Source: Verrucomicrobiota bacterium
GTDB taxonomy: Bacteria; Verrucomicrobiota; Verrucomicrobiae; Limisphaerales; UBA11358
Direction: 5' to 3'
Assembly: GCA_014860005.1 (NCBI GenBank)
Contig: JACZKP010000121.1
Location: 1 to 49,795 of the forward strand
DNA: 49,795 nt
Part shown: positions 27,084 to 36,709 of the stretch, one piece after another
Layout: each line of letters opens with the position of its first letter
Numbering within the stretch: position 1 is the stretch's first letter
Translations under genes and position numbers: made by a program
The notes under the pieces: generated by a model
The model's input: only the letters and a program-made list of their open reading frames with translations
What the model was told of the DNA's origin: nothing
Database searches by the model: none

Positions 27084-29798
27084 TCATTCGTGCCGCAGCG
27101 CCACCATCGGATCCACTTTCGCCGCGCGTCGGGCGGGCAGCCAACTGGCCAACATGGCGGCAGTGACGAGCAGCAGCGTCATACCGATGAAGGTTACAGG
27201 ATCAATAGGACTGACGCCGTAGAGCAGGCGCGACACCAGGCGTGTGACGACCAGCGCGCCAACCAGACCGATCACGGACCCGATCACGGCAAGCCTCAGT
27301 CCGGAGCCGACGACGAGCGATAATAGATCGCGCCGTTGCGCCCCCAAGGCGACTCGCAAACCGATTTCGCGGGTGCGCTGAGCGACCATGAAGGAGATGG
27401 TTCCGTAAACGCCAAGGCAGGCGAGCGCGAGGGCCGTCAGGCTGAAGAATCCACCCAGGCTGGCGACGATCCGTTCGCGGCGCAGCGAAGTGTTCACGAC
27501 CTCGTCCATCGTGATGACGGTTCGCATTTGCAGCGTGGAATCCGTCCCCCGCACGATTCCATGAAGCCCCTCGATTACCAGCCCGGGCCGGGCGCTGCGC
27601 ACGACGAAGGCCATGTCCCAGTCTCGCGTTTCGTCGAATGAATGGACGTAGAAGGTGGGCGGCGCCGGTTCGCGCAGGGATTTGTATTTGGCGTCCTTGA
27701 CCACGCCGACGATTTCAAATTTGCGACCGGCATTTCCGGAGAAGCTGAAGCGCCGACCCAGAGCCTTCTCGTTTCCGAAATACTTCCGGGCCATACTTTC
27801 GTTGACAATGGCGACACCAGGTCTGTTGGCGGAATCAGATGCATCCAGCCGCTCATCCTGCGGGCCGAAGTCGCGCCCGCGCAGCAGCGGAGTGCCCATC
27901 GTCTCGAAATAGCGGCGGGCCACGGACATGGCGCTGCAACGCACGACTTCCTGCGGTCCCGGCGTGTAGCCTTCGATCTCCAACTGCTGCCCCCACGTGT
28001 TCTCGGTGAGCGGGATGACACGGGACATCGAAGCGGCCAGCACACCGGGTGATTCCTCCAAGCGCCGCAACAACTCCTTATAGCTGACGAGACGACGCGT
28101 CTTCTCAACGCGCTGGCTGAACCCGGTCTGGAAGAGGACGACATTCTCCCGCGAAAACCCCATGTCCATTCCCTTGAGGTTTTGGAGCGTGCGCACGAAC
28201 AACCCGGCACCGACCAACAAAACGAGGGAGACGGCAATTTGTGCGACGACCAACGATTTCTGCAAAAACTGGCGTGTAGGATTGGAGGTACTAGCCGCCC
28301 CCGCCCCGCTCATGGTTGCCGTCAGGCTGGTGCGGCTGCTACGAAGCGCCGGCACCAGGCCAAAAACGAGGCTGGTTACCAGCGAAAGCCCCATCGTGAA
28401 ACCCAAGACCCGCGCATCTGGAGCGAGGTTGAACGAGCGGGGATCGGGTTGAATTCCCGCGAAGGACACCAACAGATGTGCGCCCCACTGCGCAACCAGC
28501 AGCCCCAGCACCCCGCCGAGCACAGCCAGCAAAATGTTTTCGGTGATCAACTGGCGGACCAACCGCAGCCCGTGCGCTCCGAGGGCGGCACGGACTGAAA
28601 ACTCCCGTCTGCGGGCCACCGCCCGTGCGAGCATCAGGCTTGCGAGGTTCGCGCAGACAATCATCAGCACCATCACCGTAACCACCGTCATCACCATTAA
28701 CGGCTGGCGAAACTGGTCGCGAATACGTGTCCATCCGCTTCCCGCGTGCCGGAGTTCCAACCGTTCCTGTTGCAGCCGCCGGCGGTCCTCTGCGTTCATG
28801 CCTGCGACATGTTCCGTGCGATAGTGCTGATAGGCCACGGCAAGTTGCGACTGCGCTCCGAGGATTTCTCGGCCACGCCCGACCCGGCCCATCAAGCAAA
28901 GCCAATCATAGCCTTCACCGAGCGCATCAGACCGCACCACAGCCATCAAATGGAGGGGCAGCCAAAGGTCCGGATTCGCGGCCGGTTGAATCCCAAAGAA
29001 GCCGGGCGGTGTGACGCCCACGATCGTGGCGGGCACATCAAAGAAAGTGATGGTCTTGCCGATGACCGCCGGGTCGGCTCCAAATCGCCGCTGCCAGAAG
29101 CCATGACTGATCACGACTACGCGCTCCGGTTTCCCCCGCAGATCGTCGCTCGGAATTAGCAGTCGCCCAAGGGACGCCTGCACACCAAGGACGTTGAAGA
29201 AGTTTCCCGTCACCGCTTGCAGAAGAATCATCTCGGTTTCCGATCCGCCCATGCCGGAGGCGACCATTCGGCCTTGCGCGACGTTGCCGGCCGCCAGCAG
29301 ACCGTTCAGGGTCGGACTCGCGTCTCGGAGTCGTTCGTATCCCGGATACGTGAACGTGTGAGTGCGGCCGCCAGGTCCCTCCACATACGCCTGAACGAGT
29401 TCTCCGGGATCCGGTACTGGCAGCGACCGGAACATCAGCGCATTGACGACGGTAAAAATAGCGGTGTTGGCACCAATGCCGAGCGCGAGCGTGAGCGCGG
29501 CCACGGCGGTGAAGCCAGGGTTCTTGAGCAGTTGGCGCAGACCAAACCGAACGTCCTGCCAAGTCGCTTCGCCGAAAGTTGCGCCACGCCTTTCCCGACA
29601 TTCCTCGCGGACGCTCTGCAAATTACCGAACCGTTTCCGCGCCTCGCGCGCAGCTTCTTCCGACGACATGCCCTTGGCAACGTTCTCTGCCGTGCGCTGC
29701 TCGATGTGGAAGCGCAGTTCTTCGTCAATCTCCTGCTTCGCCGCGCGTCGTTGTCCAAGCGAGCGAAGCCAGCGCCAGAGTTTTTGGAGGAGATTCAT
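27084..29798 (-). CDS. ADOP-type MacB-like ABC permease 2
   Basis: 904 residues from ATG 29798 ([18 protein letters not shown]). The domain order is the same as its neighbours: prefix domain, [20 protein letters not shown], periplasmic core, mid-protein FtsX domain ([18 protein letters not shown]), second periplasmic domain and terminal FtsX domain ([15 protein letters not shown]), ending DPMVALRHE. The 13-bp spacers before and after it and the first roughly 150 nt of coding sequence are strongly similar to those of the flanking copies, so the array arose by tandem duplication. Confidence 0.93.
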   Translation of the reverse strand: MNLLQKLWRWLRSLGQRRAAKQEIDEELRFHIEQRTAENVAKGMSSEEAAREARKRFGNLQSVREECRERRGATFGEATWQDVRFGLRQLLKNPGFTAVAALTLALGIGANTAIFTVVNALMFRSLPVPDPGELVQAYVEGPGGRTHTFTYPGYERLRDASPTLNGLLAAGNVAQGRMVASGMGGSETEMILLQAVTGNFFNVLGVQASLGRLLIPSDDLRGKPERVVVISHGFWQRRFGADPAVIGKTITFFDVPATIVGVTPPGFFGIQPAANPDLWLPLHLMAVVRSDALGEGYDWLCLMGRVGRGREILGAQSQLAVAYQHYRTEHVAGMNAEDRRRLQQERLELRHAGSGWTRIRDQFRQPLMVMTVVTVMVLMIVCANLASLMLARAVARRREFSVRAALGAHGLRLVRQLITENILLAVLGGVLGLLVAQWGAHLLVSFAGIQPDPRSFNLAPDARVLGFTMGLSLVTSLVFGLVPALRSSRTSLTATMSGAGAASTSNPTRQFLQKSLVVAQIAVSLVLLVGAGLFVRTLQNLKGMDMGFSRENVVLFQTGFSQRVEKTRRLVSYKELLRRLEESPGVLAASMSRVIPLTENTWGQQLEIEGYTPGPQEVVRCSAMSVARRYFETMGTPLLRGRDFGPQDERLDASDSANRPGVAIVNESMARKYFGNEKALGRRFSFSGNAGRKFEIVGVVKDAKYKSLREPAPPTFYVHSFDETRDWDMAFVVRSARPGLVIEGLHGIVRGTDSTLQMRTVITMDEVVNTSLRRERIVASLGGFFSLTALALACLGVYGTISFMVAQRTREIGLRVALGAQRRDLLSLVVGSGLRLAVIGSVIGLVGALVVTRLVSRLLYGVSPIDPVTFIGMTLLLVTAAMLASWLPARRAAKVDPMVALRHE

Positions 29799-29811
29799 GT
29801 GTTCGATCTCA

Positions 29812-32490
29812 TCATTCGTGCCGCAGCGCTTCCATTGGAGCGACTTTGGTCGCACGCCGGGCGGGTAACCAACAAGCGATGATCGCGATAGCCACAACGA
29901 TCAAAGTGACACTCGCAAACGTGAGCGGATCGGTCGGTGTGATCTCGAATAACTGACTCCGCAACCAACGCGTGAGCACCAGCGCGCCAACCAAACCCAG
30001 CCCCATACCAATCATGACCATTCTCATGCCGCGACCGATGATCGAGATAAAGATGTCGCGTCGTTGCGCTCCCAGCGCCATGCGGACACCGATCTCCCGA
30101 GTCCTTTCGCCGACTATGGAGGAAAGGACGCCGTAAATCCCTACGATTCCCAGCGCCAATGCCAGACTGGCGAGCAAGCCCATCAGGAGCATCGAAAACC
30201 TTTGCGGAGCACTGGCCGCAGTGACTTGTTGAGCCATTGTGCGCGGATTGTAAACCGCGACGTCCCGATCAATTGCCGCCACGGCCAGCCGCAGGGCGGC
30301 AATCGTCTCCACTGGCGTTAGTGAAGTGCGCGCCACAATTGTCATTGTCGAAAAGCAGCTTTGGAGGTGCGGCCTGAAGACCTCTGGCGTAGCGGGAAGA
30401 TTCGCCCCCGCGTGTTTGACGTCTTTGATGACGCCAACAATCTCGCAAGGCTCTGAACCGAAATCCGGGCTTGAAATGCGTTGACCGATTGGCTCGCTGC
30501 CTGCGAAGAACTGCCGCGTGAAGCTCTCGTTTACAATTGCGACCGAACGAGTGGAGCGGTTGTCGTAATCGGTAAAGTAGCGACCTCGCGCCAGGGGAAT
30601 TCCCAGCGTCTTGAAGTAAGCAGGACTTGCCTGGCGCAACCCCGCCACAAGTCGCTCGTTCGGATTTTGCGGTGGACGTCCTTCAACCGTGAATGCGATG
30701 TCCAAATTTTCTCGCGCAAGATCGAGGGGCAATAGATTTCCGGTCGCCGTAGATTGCGTCCCTGGCAACTCGGCCAGCCGCGGCAAAAGACGCTCGACAA
30801 ATTCAATCATCGTTGAACCGTTGGTGTAGTTCCAACCGCCCAGCGACACATCCACGGACACGAGCCGTTCGGGGTTAAAGCCGAGGTGGACTTCGCTTAG
30901 CCTAAAGAAGCTTCGGGTCATCAAGCCTGCTCCCACCAGGAGCATCGTGACGAGAGCAACCTCCGAAATGACGAGCAAACTGCGAACCTGACCGCTTCCT
31001 GCTCTGAGATTGCTCAGGCTTTCCCGTTTAAGCGCTTCATTTACATCTGTCCGCCAAAACTGGAGAATGGGCCACAATCCGAACGTCACGGATGTGATGA
31101 CCGACACAACCACGACGAATCCAAGCACTCGCAAATCCAGGCCAATCTCCTCAGCACGAGGCAGAGTAGCCGGCAACAGATTGGTTAAAAGGCTCAATCC
31201 CCAGTGACCTAAGAGCAGACCCGCCGCTCCCCCAGCGCAACCCAAGAGCAAACTTTCCGTGAGCAACTGCCGCGTGAGCCGAAACCTGCCCGCGCCGAGC
31301 GCGACACGCACGGCAAATTCCCGCTGGCGCGCCGCCAATCGCGCCAGAAGCAGATTGGCCAGATTGGCTGTCGCAATCAGGAGCGCCAGCGCCGCCGCAG
31401 CCAGCAGCATGAGCAGCCCCGTGTTGGAGCGACCGGTCACTTCCTGCTGCCAAGGCGTCACTCTAGCGCCCCAGCCTCGGTTTGAATCAGGGAACTGCTG
31501 TTCGATCCTGCTTGCGATACCCGTCATCTGGCTCTGTGCTTCCTCAAGCGTGATTCCGGGTTTCAAGCGGCCGAGCACAAGGAACTCCCGCATATTGCGC
31601 CACTTTAACTTCTCCGGCCAGACGACCAGCGGACGCCACAAATCTGCCTGAGCGAGGCCAGACTCCCAGCCTTGGACACGGGACGGCTCGAAGAGTTTAA
31701 GCCGCGCCGGCATGACGCCCACCACCGTGAAACTTCGGCCATTCAACCGAACGCTCTGGTTAACGATGTTCGAGTCAGCGCCGAACCGGTTTCGCCACAG
31801 CCGCTCGCTCAACAGAACGACATCGGCATGTCCTCTCTGTTCTTCTTCGATTACGAACGAGCGGCCAAGCAACGGCTTGACGTTGAACACTGGAAACAGA
31901 TTCGCCGAAACGAACGCCGTGCGGACTTGTTCCGGGCCTGACGCGCTATTCATTATGCCCATACCGGCGGTCGCCGTTGCCGCCAGGGCATCGAAGACGG
32001 AGTTCTGCTCGCGCCAGTCCAGATAGTTGGCAAGTGACACCGTGTATTGTTGCCACCCCAACTGCGGGTTGCTTTCAGAAACCGCAACCAGCCGCTCGGA
32101 TTCGTGATACGGCAACGGGCGCAGCAGAACTGCATTGACCACACTAAAAATCGCCGTGTTCGCCCCGATGCCGAGCGCGAGGGTGAGCACGGCCACGGCG
32201 GTGAAGCCGGGATTCTTGCGCAGCATCCGCAAACCGAATCGAACATCCTGCCACGTCGCTTCGCCGAAACTCGCGCCGCGCCTCTCCCGACACTCCTCGC
32301 GCACGCTCTGCACATTGCCGAATCTTTTCCGCGCCTCACGCTCGGCGTCTTCCTGTGACATGCCAGCGGTGATGTTCTCCGCCGTGCGCTGCTCGAGGTG
32401 GAAGCGCAATTCCTCATCAATCTCCTGCTTCACCGCGCGCCGTTGTCCCAGCGAGCGGAGCCAGCGCCAGATATTATGGAGTGGGTTCAT
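29812..32490 (-). CDS. ADOP-type MacB-like ABC permease 3
   Basis: 892 residues from ATG 32490 ([18 protein letters not shown]); upstream codons are non-conserved. Prefix domain, [20 protein letters not shown], periplasmic core, central FtsX domain ([18 protein letters not shown]) and terminal FtsX domain ([15 protein letters not shown]) are all present, ending MEALRHE. It is the promoter-proximal permease, 126 bp after an ABC ATPase gene, and so probably forms the first functional pair with it. Confidence 0.93.
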   Translation of the reverse strand: MNPLHNIWRWLRSLGQRRAVKQEIDEELRFHLEQRTAENITAGMSQEDAEREARKRFGNVQSVREECRERRGASFGEATWQDVRFGLRMLRKNPGFTAVAVLTLALGIGANTAIFSVVNAVLLRPLPYHESERLVAVSESNPQLGWQQYTVSLANYLDWREQNSVFDALAATATAGMGIMNSASGPEQVRTAFVSANLFPVFNVKPLLGRSFVIEEEQRGHADVVLLSERLWRNRFGADSNIVNQSVRLNGRSFTVVGVMPARLKLFEPSRVQGWESGLAQADLWRPLVVWPEKLKWRNMREFLVLGRLKPGITLEEAQSQMTGIASRIEQQFPDSNRGWGARVTPWQQEVTGRSNTGLLMLLAAAALALLIATANLANLLLARLAARQREFAVRVALGAGRFRLTRQLLTESLLLGCAGGAAGLLLGHWGLSLLTNLLPATLPRAEEIGLDLRVLGFVVVVSVITSVTFGLWPILQFWRTDVNEALKRESLSNLRAGSGQVRSLLVISEVALVTMLLVGAGLMTRSFFRLSEVHLGFNPERLVSVDVSLGGWNYTNGSTMIEFVERLLPRLAELPGTQSTATGNLLPLDLARENLDIAFTVEGRPPQNPNERLVAGLRQASPAYFKTLGIPLARGRYFTDYDNRSTRSVAIVNESFTRQFFAGSEPIGQRISSPDFGSEPCEIVGVIKDVKHAGANLPATPEVFRPHLQSCFSTMTIVARTSLTPVETIAALRLAVAAIDRDVAVYNPRTMAQQVTAASAPQRFSMLLMGLLASLALALGIVGIYGVLSSIVGERTREIGVRMALGAQRRDIFISIIGRGMRMVMIGMGLGLVGALVLTRWLRSQLFEITPTDPLTFASVTLIVVAIAIIACWLPARRATKVAPMEALRHE

Positions 32491-32602
32491 AGGTTTACTA
32501 CGCCATTCAATTGAAGCCGGAATCCCTGTGGGATTCATCCATGGAATTTCCGAACGACATGGCAGTCAGGGCAGTGAGAATGTCGGTGTTTGTTTTCGCT
32601 CG

Positions 32603-32623
32603 TCACGTTTCACGCATCACTTT
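32603..32623. repeat. Heptamer repeat, TCACGNN type
   Basis: Three imperfect 7-bp units (tcacgtt, tcacgca, tcacttt) in the spacer between the ABC ATPase and ADOP permease 3, running into the ATPase stop codon region. Same family as the tracts at 7472-7499 and 20414-20434. Confidence 0.6.
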
Positions 32624-33339
32624 TTCATCCACCCATCCTTCAGCCGGATGATTTGTCGGCCACAAGCCGCCCATGCTTCGTTGTGCGTCACCTGCACGAT
32701 GGTCGTGCCCTGCTGGTTCAGCTTCTTGAACAGCTCCATGATTTCGCGGCCTTGGTCAGTGTGCAGATTGCCGGTCGGTTCGTCGGCCAGCAGGAGCGCG
32801 GGTTTGGCGATGATGGCGCGGGCGACGGCGACGAGTTGTTGCTGCCCGCCGGAAAGCTGGTTGGGAAACAAATCCTTCTTCGCGACCATGCCAAAGCGGT
32901 CGAGGACATCGGCGACCATTCCCTGGCGCTCGCTTTTCGGCACGTTGCGATAGGAGAGTGGAATGTCGAGGTTCTCCGCAACGGTAAGGTCATCGAGCAG
33001 ATGAAATTGCTGAAACACGAAGCCGACGTAGCGTTTGTTCAGCATCGCGCGATCCTTGGGAGCAAGCCGATGCACCAAGTGTCCATGGAATTCAAACTCA
33101 CCCTCCCACGCGTGGTCATACATGCCGAGGATGCCCAGCAGCGTGGATTTCCCAGCGCCGCTCGGTCCCATGATGGTGACGAAGTCGCCTACGGCAATGT
33201 CGAGATTGATTTGCCGCAGAACGTATGTGAAGCCCGCCTTGGTCTGGTAATGCTTCTCGACGTTTCTAAGTCGGAGCATCGCTTCACTGGCGGTTGAGGA
33301 TGCTGGTGCAGCTTGAGGCTCGGTCATGGCGATGTTCAT
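32617..33339 (-). CDS. ABC transporter ATP-binding protein (MacB/LolD type)
   Basis: 240 residues from ATG 33339 (MNIAMTEP); a TTG two codons earlier is weaker. Walker A is GPSGAGKST, Q-loop FVFQQFHLLDDL, signature LSGGQQQLVAVARAI, Walker [13 protein letters not shown] and H-loop QVTHNEAWA. The signature helix has Leu where Arg is usual (QQQL instead of QQQR). A 20-residue N-terminal extension precedes the core. It lies between the PadR gene (46 bp) and the first ADOP permease. ADOP permeases were named as orphans lacking ATPases, so this linked ATPase is informative about how this set is powered. Confidence 0.93.
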   Translation of the reverse strand: MNIAMTEPQAAPASSTASEAMLRLRNVEKHYQTKAGFTYVLRQINLDIAVGDFVTIMGPSGAGKSTLLGILGMYDHAWEGEFEFHGHLVHRLAPKDRAMLNKRYVGFVFQQFHLLDDLTVAENLDIPLSYRNVPKSERQGMVADVLDRFGMVAKKDLFPNQLSGGQQQLVAVARAIIAKPALLLADEPTGNLHTDQGREIMELFKKLNQQGTTIVQVTHNEAWAACGRQIIRLKDGWMKK

Positions 33340-33385
33340 GTTCAAACGGGAATGGTGGTAGTTTGTGGTAATTTGCCCCCCAGAC

Positions 33386-33718
33386 TCACGCCGCTTGCAG
33401 GACCAACGTAATGGCGCGATGAACGCGCTCCCAGATCGCCGTCTCCTCCTCCAGTTGCTTGCGGCCGGCGCGCGTCAGGGAATAAAACTTCGCGCGGCGA
33501 TTGTTCTCCGACTTGCCCCACTCGGCTGAAATCCAACCCTTGTCCTCCATGCGATAGAGGCACGGGTAAAGCGATCCTTCCTCCACGACCAGCACTTCGT
33601 TGGAGCGTTGCTGGATGCGCTGCACAATGGCGTAACCGTGCATCGGGCCGGCGGTGAGGGTTTTCAGGATGAGCAAGTCCAGTGTGCCTTGTAAGAGTTC
33701 AGATTTGGTTGCAGCCAT
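33386..33718 (-). CDS. PadR-family transcriptional repressor
   Basis: 110 residues, the PadR-s2 short form. The winged-helix signature is complete: LLQGTLDLLILKTL at the start, GPMHGYAIVQRIQQRS, EGSLYPCLYRMEDKGWI and RRAKFYSLTRAGRKQLEEE, then a short C-terminal dimerisation helix. Such proteins repress multidrug or cell-envelope ABC exporter genes and release DNA when a ligand binds. It is the first gene of the ABC/ADOP cluster, and two near-identical palindromes sit on its own promoter, so autoregulation and control of the downstream exporter are likely. Confidence 0.95.
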   Translation of the reverse strand: MAATKSELLQGTLDLLILKTLTAGPMHGYAIVQRIQQRSNEVLVVEEGSLYPCLYRMEDKGWISAEWGKSENNRRAKFYSLTRAGRKQLEEETAIWERVHRAITLVLQAA

Positions 33719-33725
33719 ACGTTGT

Positions 33726-33772
33726 CCTAGATGTTCTAGGGGAGAATAGGCGGATTACCTAGATTGTCAAGG
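33726..33772 (-). promoter_or_regulatory. Promoter of the padR-ABC cluster with two operators
   Basis: On the minus strand a -35 TTGACA (33770-33765) and a -10 TATTCT (33748-33743) are 16 bp apart, placing transcription start near 33736, under 20 nt before the padR ATG. Operator 1 (33726-33740) is a perfect palindrome, CCTAGA-TGT-TCTAGG, over the start site. Operator 2 (33758-33772) matches it at 12 of 15 positions and contains the -35 box. Centres are 32 bp apart, about three helical turns, which suits two dimers on one DNA face. This is a classic layout for PadR autorepression. Confidence 0.8.
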
Positions 33773-33906
33773 GGAGAAAAGGATGACCATTCACCGCGAT
33801 CGCAAACTGTAGGTCGCGGCCCCTTGCGATTTGGCGGTTCAAGGGGAACAGTTGACGGAATCCCGGAGCGGGCCGAAATTGCCAAGAACGCAGAAAATTG
33901 TGACGT

Positions 33907-34233
33907 ATGAAGACACCGATCTCATTACTGTTTGTCCTGCTCGCTGGCGGTGTGGCTGCTCAAACGCCGCAAGAGCAGCAAAATCTCGATCGGAATACGG
34001 CCACTTCAAAAGTGCCACGTGTGATCGAATCCCGCTCGGTTGAAACAAATCGCGTCACTGGCCGGAGTTATTCGGTCAGCGGCATCGCCGTGCAGGTGGT
34101 CAAGACCCGGCGAGTGCTACAACTGCTGAACCCGGTCGCGCCACCCAGGTATTTTGCCGGCAATGCAAACACTGTGCGCGACCCCAAGTCGGGGCGCGTC
34201 GAAGGTTTGAAACTCATGTCGCTGGAGTTCTAA
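33907..34233 (+). CDS. Small exported protein of unknown function
   Basis: 108 residues. A clean signal peptide (MKTPISLLFVLLAGGVAAQ) is followed by a roughly 90-residue mature protein with no cysteines and a basic, beta-prone middle (SYSVSGIAVQVVKTRRVLQLLNP). No family is recognised. It is a single gene between divergent padR and the convergent fur-like gene. A tight dyad, aatcacc-aa-ggtgatt, follows the stop codon (34232-34247) but lacks a T-run. Confidence 0.6.
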   Translation: MKTPISLLFVLLAGGVAAQTPQEQQNLDRNTATSKVPRVIESRSVETNRVTGRSYSVSGIAVQVVKTRRVLQLLNPVAPPRYFAGNANTVRDPKSGRVEGLKLMSLEF

Positions 34234-34261
34234 TCACCAAGGTGATTGGGGGTAATTCAAT

Positions 34262-34804
34262 CTACCGCCGCACCGGCACTTTGGTCCACGGCACTTTTGC
34301 CGGACGGTTCTGGCAGGCGGGACAGATGCCGAAGAATTCCAGATCGTGATGCATGACCTTGTAGCCGTGATGTTCCATAATGTGCCTCTCCATCTCGGCG
34401 AAACCGCAGCAAGCGGGCAGTTCGTTCACCATCCCGCAAGCGCGGCAAATCAGGTAATGGCTGCTCTCCCCCGGCACATTCAGCACAAAGTAGCTGATGC
34501 GGTTGGGCAAGCTCACCTGCCGCGTCACCTCCACCTCCTTGAACAGCATCAGCGCGCGGTAAACCGTCGCCGCGTTGCACCCGCCACGGATGCCCTCCGC
34601 GCCAGCCAGCGCCTCCAAGCTCATGGGTATCCGTTGCTGGGCCAGCACGGCCAGAATGCGGTCGCGGATTGGGGTCAGACGAACATGCAGCGTCCGGCAC
34701 ACCCCGCGCGCCCAAGCAAGCCTCTCCCCACTGGACTTCATCGGCGAAGCCAACGGTATGGATGGAGCAGTCATGGCAGCATGACGAAGGGCCAATGTGT
34801 TCAT
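34262..34804 (-). CDS. Fur-family metalloregulator (probable Zur)
   Basis: 180 residues from ATG 34804, which overlaps the upstream stop as ATGA; longer frames run into the neighbouring gene. The winged-helix half has RLTPIRDRILAVLAQQRIPMSLEAL and NAATVYRALMLFKE. The metal half has SSHYLICRACG (H116, C120, C123), a His cluster ERHIMEHHGYKVMHH (H141, H145, H146, H152, H153) and CPAC (C161, C164). The two CxxC pairs form the structural zinc site. Zn rather than Fe sensing is inferred from linkage to choice-of-anchor M proteins, ZnuA/ZnuB and a CzcA-type pump. It is co-translated with the upstream exported protein. Confidence 0.88.
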   Translation of the reverse strand: MNTLALRHAAMTAPSIPLASPMKSSGERLAWARGVCRTLHVRLTPIRDRILAVLAQQRIPMSLEALAGAEGIRGGCNAATVYRALMLFKEVEVTRQVSLPNRISYFVLNVPGESSHYLICRACGMVNELPACCGFAEMERHIMEHHGYKVMHHDLEFFGICPACQNRPAKVPWTKVPVRR

Positions 34805-35853
34805 TGCTGGTGAAGCTGAAGGCGAAACTGATAAAAGCGACTGGTCGCCGAACTCATCGGGACCATGTCGCGCAGGGTAACGGTTGCGGTGGCGCCGTGG
34901 TCCATCACGCTGACCTCGTGGGTCATAGCCTCCCAAACTCCCGAGCTTAGTTGACTTCGGGCTGCCGGCTCATAATTCAAATCCGACGCCGCCTTCACCC
35001 GCGTGAATGTGAACGCGCCGAAGGTATCCGGGCCAACCGTCAGCCAGGCAAACGCCGGAAGTCCGTTGGTGGAAACGGCATTCGGGTCCAGATACGATGC
35101 GTATTCGAACGCGTTGACCAAGCCATCCTGGTCTGGGTCCGCCCCCGGACCACTGATAGTGTCGTCCGTTCCCTGCAACCAGTGCGCTTTCTGCCATAAC
35201 GCGTACGGGGTCACGACTCCCAAGGGCCGGATATGAAAGACAATGGTTGCCTCCGGGCTGAAGATCGGCGCGGTTTCGCCCACGCGCGTGCCGCTTGCTT
35301 GAAACGTAACGCAATAAACCCCGCTTGTGGTAAACGCCCAGTTGTAATGATCGTGCCCGGACGTGAGAATCTCCAGCTTGTCCGACTCGTCAAGACCGTC
35401 CGCGGTGCTCATTTTGATCTCCGTTCCAAACGAGCCGGATTGGACCAGGAAGAAATCCCCGGGGCCATCAACATTTTTCAAACGGATGGTCAATCGTCCG
35501 TCAGCGAACACGCCGGCGCCACCCGCCGCGAAGCCCAACGACAACACTTCCTGCCCGGGTTGCCGGTCTTGCGGCAGCACCCATAGTGGATCGCCTTCAT
35601 TGCCGTACGGCGTGCCGGCAGGCAGCATCAACTTGCTGCTCTCCAGCGCAACGAGCACAATCTCGTTGGTTTGATAATCCACCGCGTGATCGGTATCCCG
35701 AATCACGAAGCTGAGATTATTAGTTCCCTCCGCGGTGTAGTGGATGCGAATGTCCACGTGTTCCGTGATCAACGACGGCAAGTTGGTCTGGGCGGACAAA
35801 TGGCCAAACGTGAGTCCAAGCACTGCGAGGATTGGGACAATCTGATTTCTCAT
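34801..35853 (-). CDS. Exported choice-of-anchor M domain protein
   Basis: 350 residues from ATG 35853 (MRNQIVPILAVLGLTFGHL), the only start giving a signal peptide. The choice-of-anchor M core spans about 30-210: ITEHVDIRIHYTAE, LPAGTPYGNEGDPLWVLPQ, GPGDFFLV and the diagnostic SGHDHYNWAFTTSGVYCVTFQ. A Ca-binding-type linker DPDQDGLVNAFEYA and a C-terminal beta domain follow. In Actinobacteria this domain occurs with metal ABC transporters, and its conserved histidines (GHDHYNW) suggest metal binding. Downstream the gene overlaps the Fur/Zur gene by ATGA. Confidence 0.85.
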   Translation of the reverse strand: MRNQIVPILAVLGLTFGHLSAQTNLPSLITEHVDIRIHYTAEGTNNLSFVIRDTDHAVDYQTNEIVLVALESSKLMLPAGTPYGNEGDPLWVLPQDRQPGQEVLSLGFAAGGAGVFADGRLTIRLKNVDGPGDFFLVQSGSFGTEIKMSTADGLDESDKLEILTSGHDHYNWAFTTSGVYCVTFQASGTRVGETAPIFSPEATIVFHIRPLGVVTPYALWQKAHWLQGTDDTISGPGADPDQDGLVNAFEYASYLDPNAVSTNGLPAFAWLTVGPDTFGAFTFTRVKAASDLNYEPAARSQLSSGVWEAMTHEVSVMDHGATATVTLRDMVPMSSATSRFYQFRLQLHQQ

Positions 35854-35943
35854 AAAAACAACCGCGTGACCATCCATGGAAACGCGGCGACGAGCGGTTG
35901 CCGGCGGAAAGGCAAACACCGGCAACCGCCGCAGGTCGCCAGT

Positions 35944-36651
35944 TCAACTCAACCGTGATCGCCGCCGGACCTTGAGCCACAAGCCCGCTCCGCCCAAAAG
36001 CATCAGCGCGGTGGTGCCGGGTTCGGGCACAACCTGAAAGCTGTACTCCACCGGGCCGCTGGACGTGAACGTGTTTTGTCCGTCGTCCAGGAATCCAGAA
36101 GCTTCAAACGTCAACGTGTACTCGCCCATCTCGGAAAACGCCCAGAAGAAGTGCGAGTGACCGCCAGCCTGCGCCTCATACTTATCCGCGGGACTGATAC
36201 CATCGCGCGTGCTCATGAACACGGTGGGAACGTTGAAGATGTCCGTCCGGTACAAGGCAAAGTGCCCCGGGCCACTGATGCCCGTGAGTGTCAGGGTCAG
36301 TGCGTTGTTTACGAAAACACCGTCCGCGATTTCCTCGGTGCCGATGCCCAGGAACAGCAGATTCGGGTCGGCGCTGGGCGGCAACTGCCATACAGGATCA
36401 CCTGAATTGCCTAGGAAGCTGAAGATCGGATTCGCCGGCACGGTGTTACTCGCTGTTGGGCCGACGAAAAGAATGGCGCCGTCGGGTTCATATTCCTGCT
36501 CGTTGGTTTCATCGTGGACATGCAGGTCCCACAGGCCGTCCTCGAAGGCGAGGCCAATGTCCACATGTTCGATGGTTAGCAGGGTTTGGGAGCGCGCAGT
36601 AAGCGCAGTTGCCGCGCACAGGGCGGCGGTGAGGAGGATTTGTTTCTTCAT
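35944..36651 (-). CDS. Choice-of-anchor M domain protein with PEP-CTERM anchor
   Basis: 235 residues. Signal peptide (ILLTAALCAATALTARS), then the choice-of-anchor M domain (TIEHVDIGLAFEDG, FLGNSGDPVWQLPP, GPGHFALY, GGHSHFFWAFSEMGEYTLTF). The C-terminus is a PEP-CTERM sorting signal: VPEPGTTALMLLGG, a hydrophobic stretch, then RRRSR. Exosortase systems process such proteins at the cell surface. It is a shorter paralog of the next gene, 90 bp upstream of it, with the same HxH-x2-WAF core. The pair plus the Fur gene form one likely transcript; a role in extracytoplasmic zinc capture is inference. Confidence 0.9.
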   Translation of the reverse strand: MKKQILLTAALCAATALTARSQTLLTIEHVDIGLAFEDGLWDLHVHDETNEQEYEPDGAILFVGPTASNTVPANPIFSFLGNSGDPVWQLPPSADPNLLFLGIGTEEIADGVFVNNALTLTLTGISGPGHFALYRTDIFNVPTVFMSTRDGISPADKYEAQAGGHSHFFWAFSEMGEYTLTFEASGFLDDGQNTFTSSGPVEYSFQVVPEPGTTALMLLGGAGLWLKVRRRSRLS

Positions 36652-36709
36652 GTGTTTTTGGTTTTTGGTCTTTGGGTTCTTTATTGGAGGTTGGTTTGAG
36701 GTTGAATAA

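Noticed and set aside
34232..34247. AATCACC-AA-GGTGATT dyad as a terminator
   Set aside because: The loop is too small for a stable hairpin and no T-run follows on either strand; it may be a protein site or chance.
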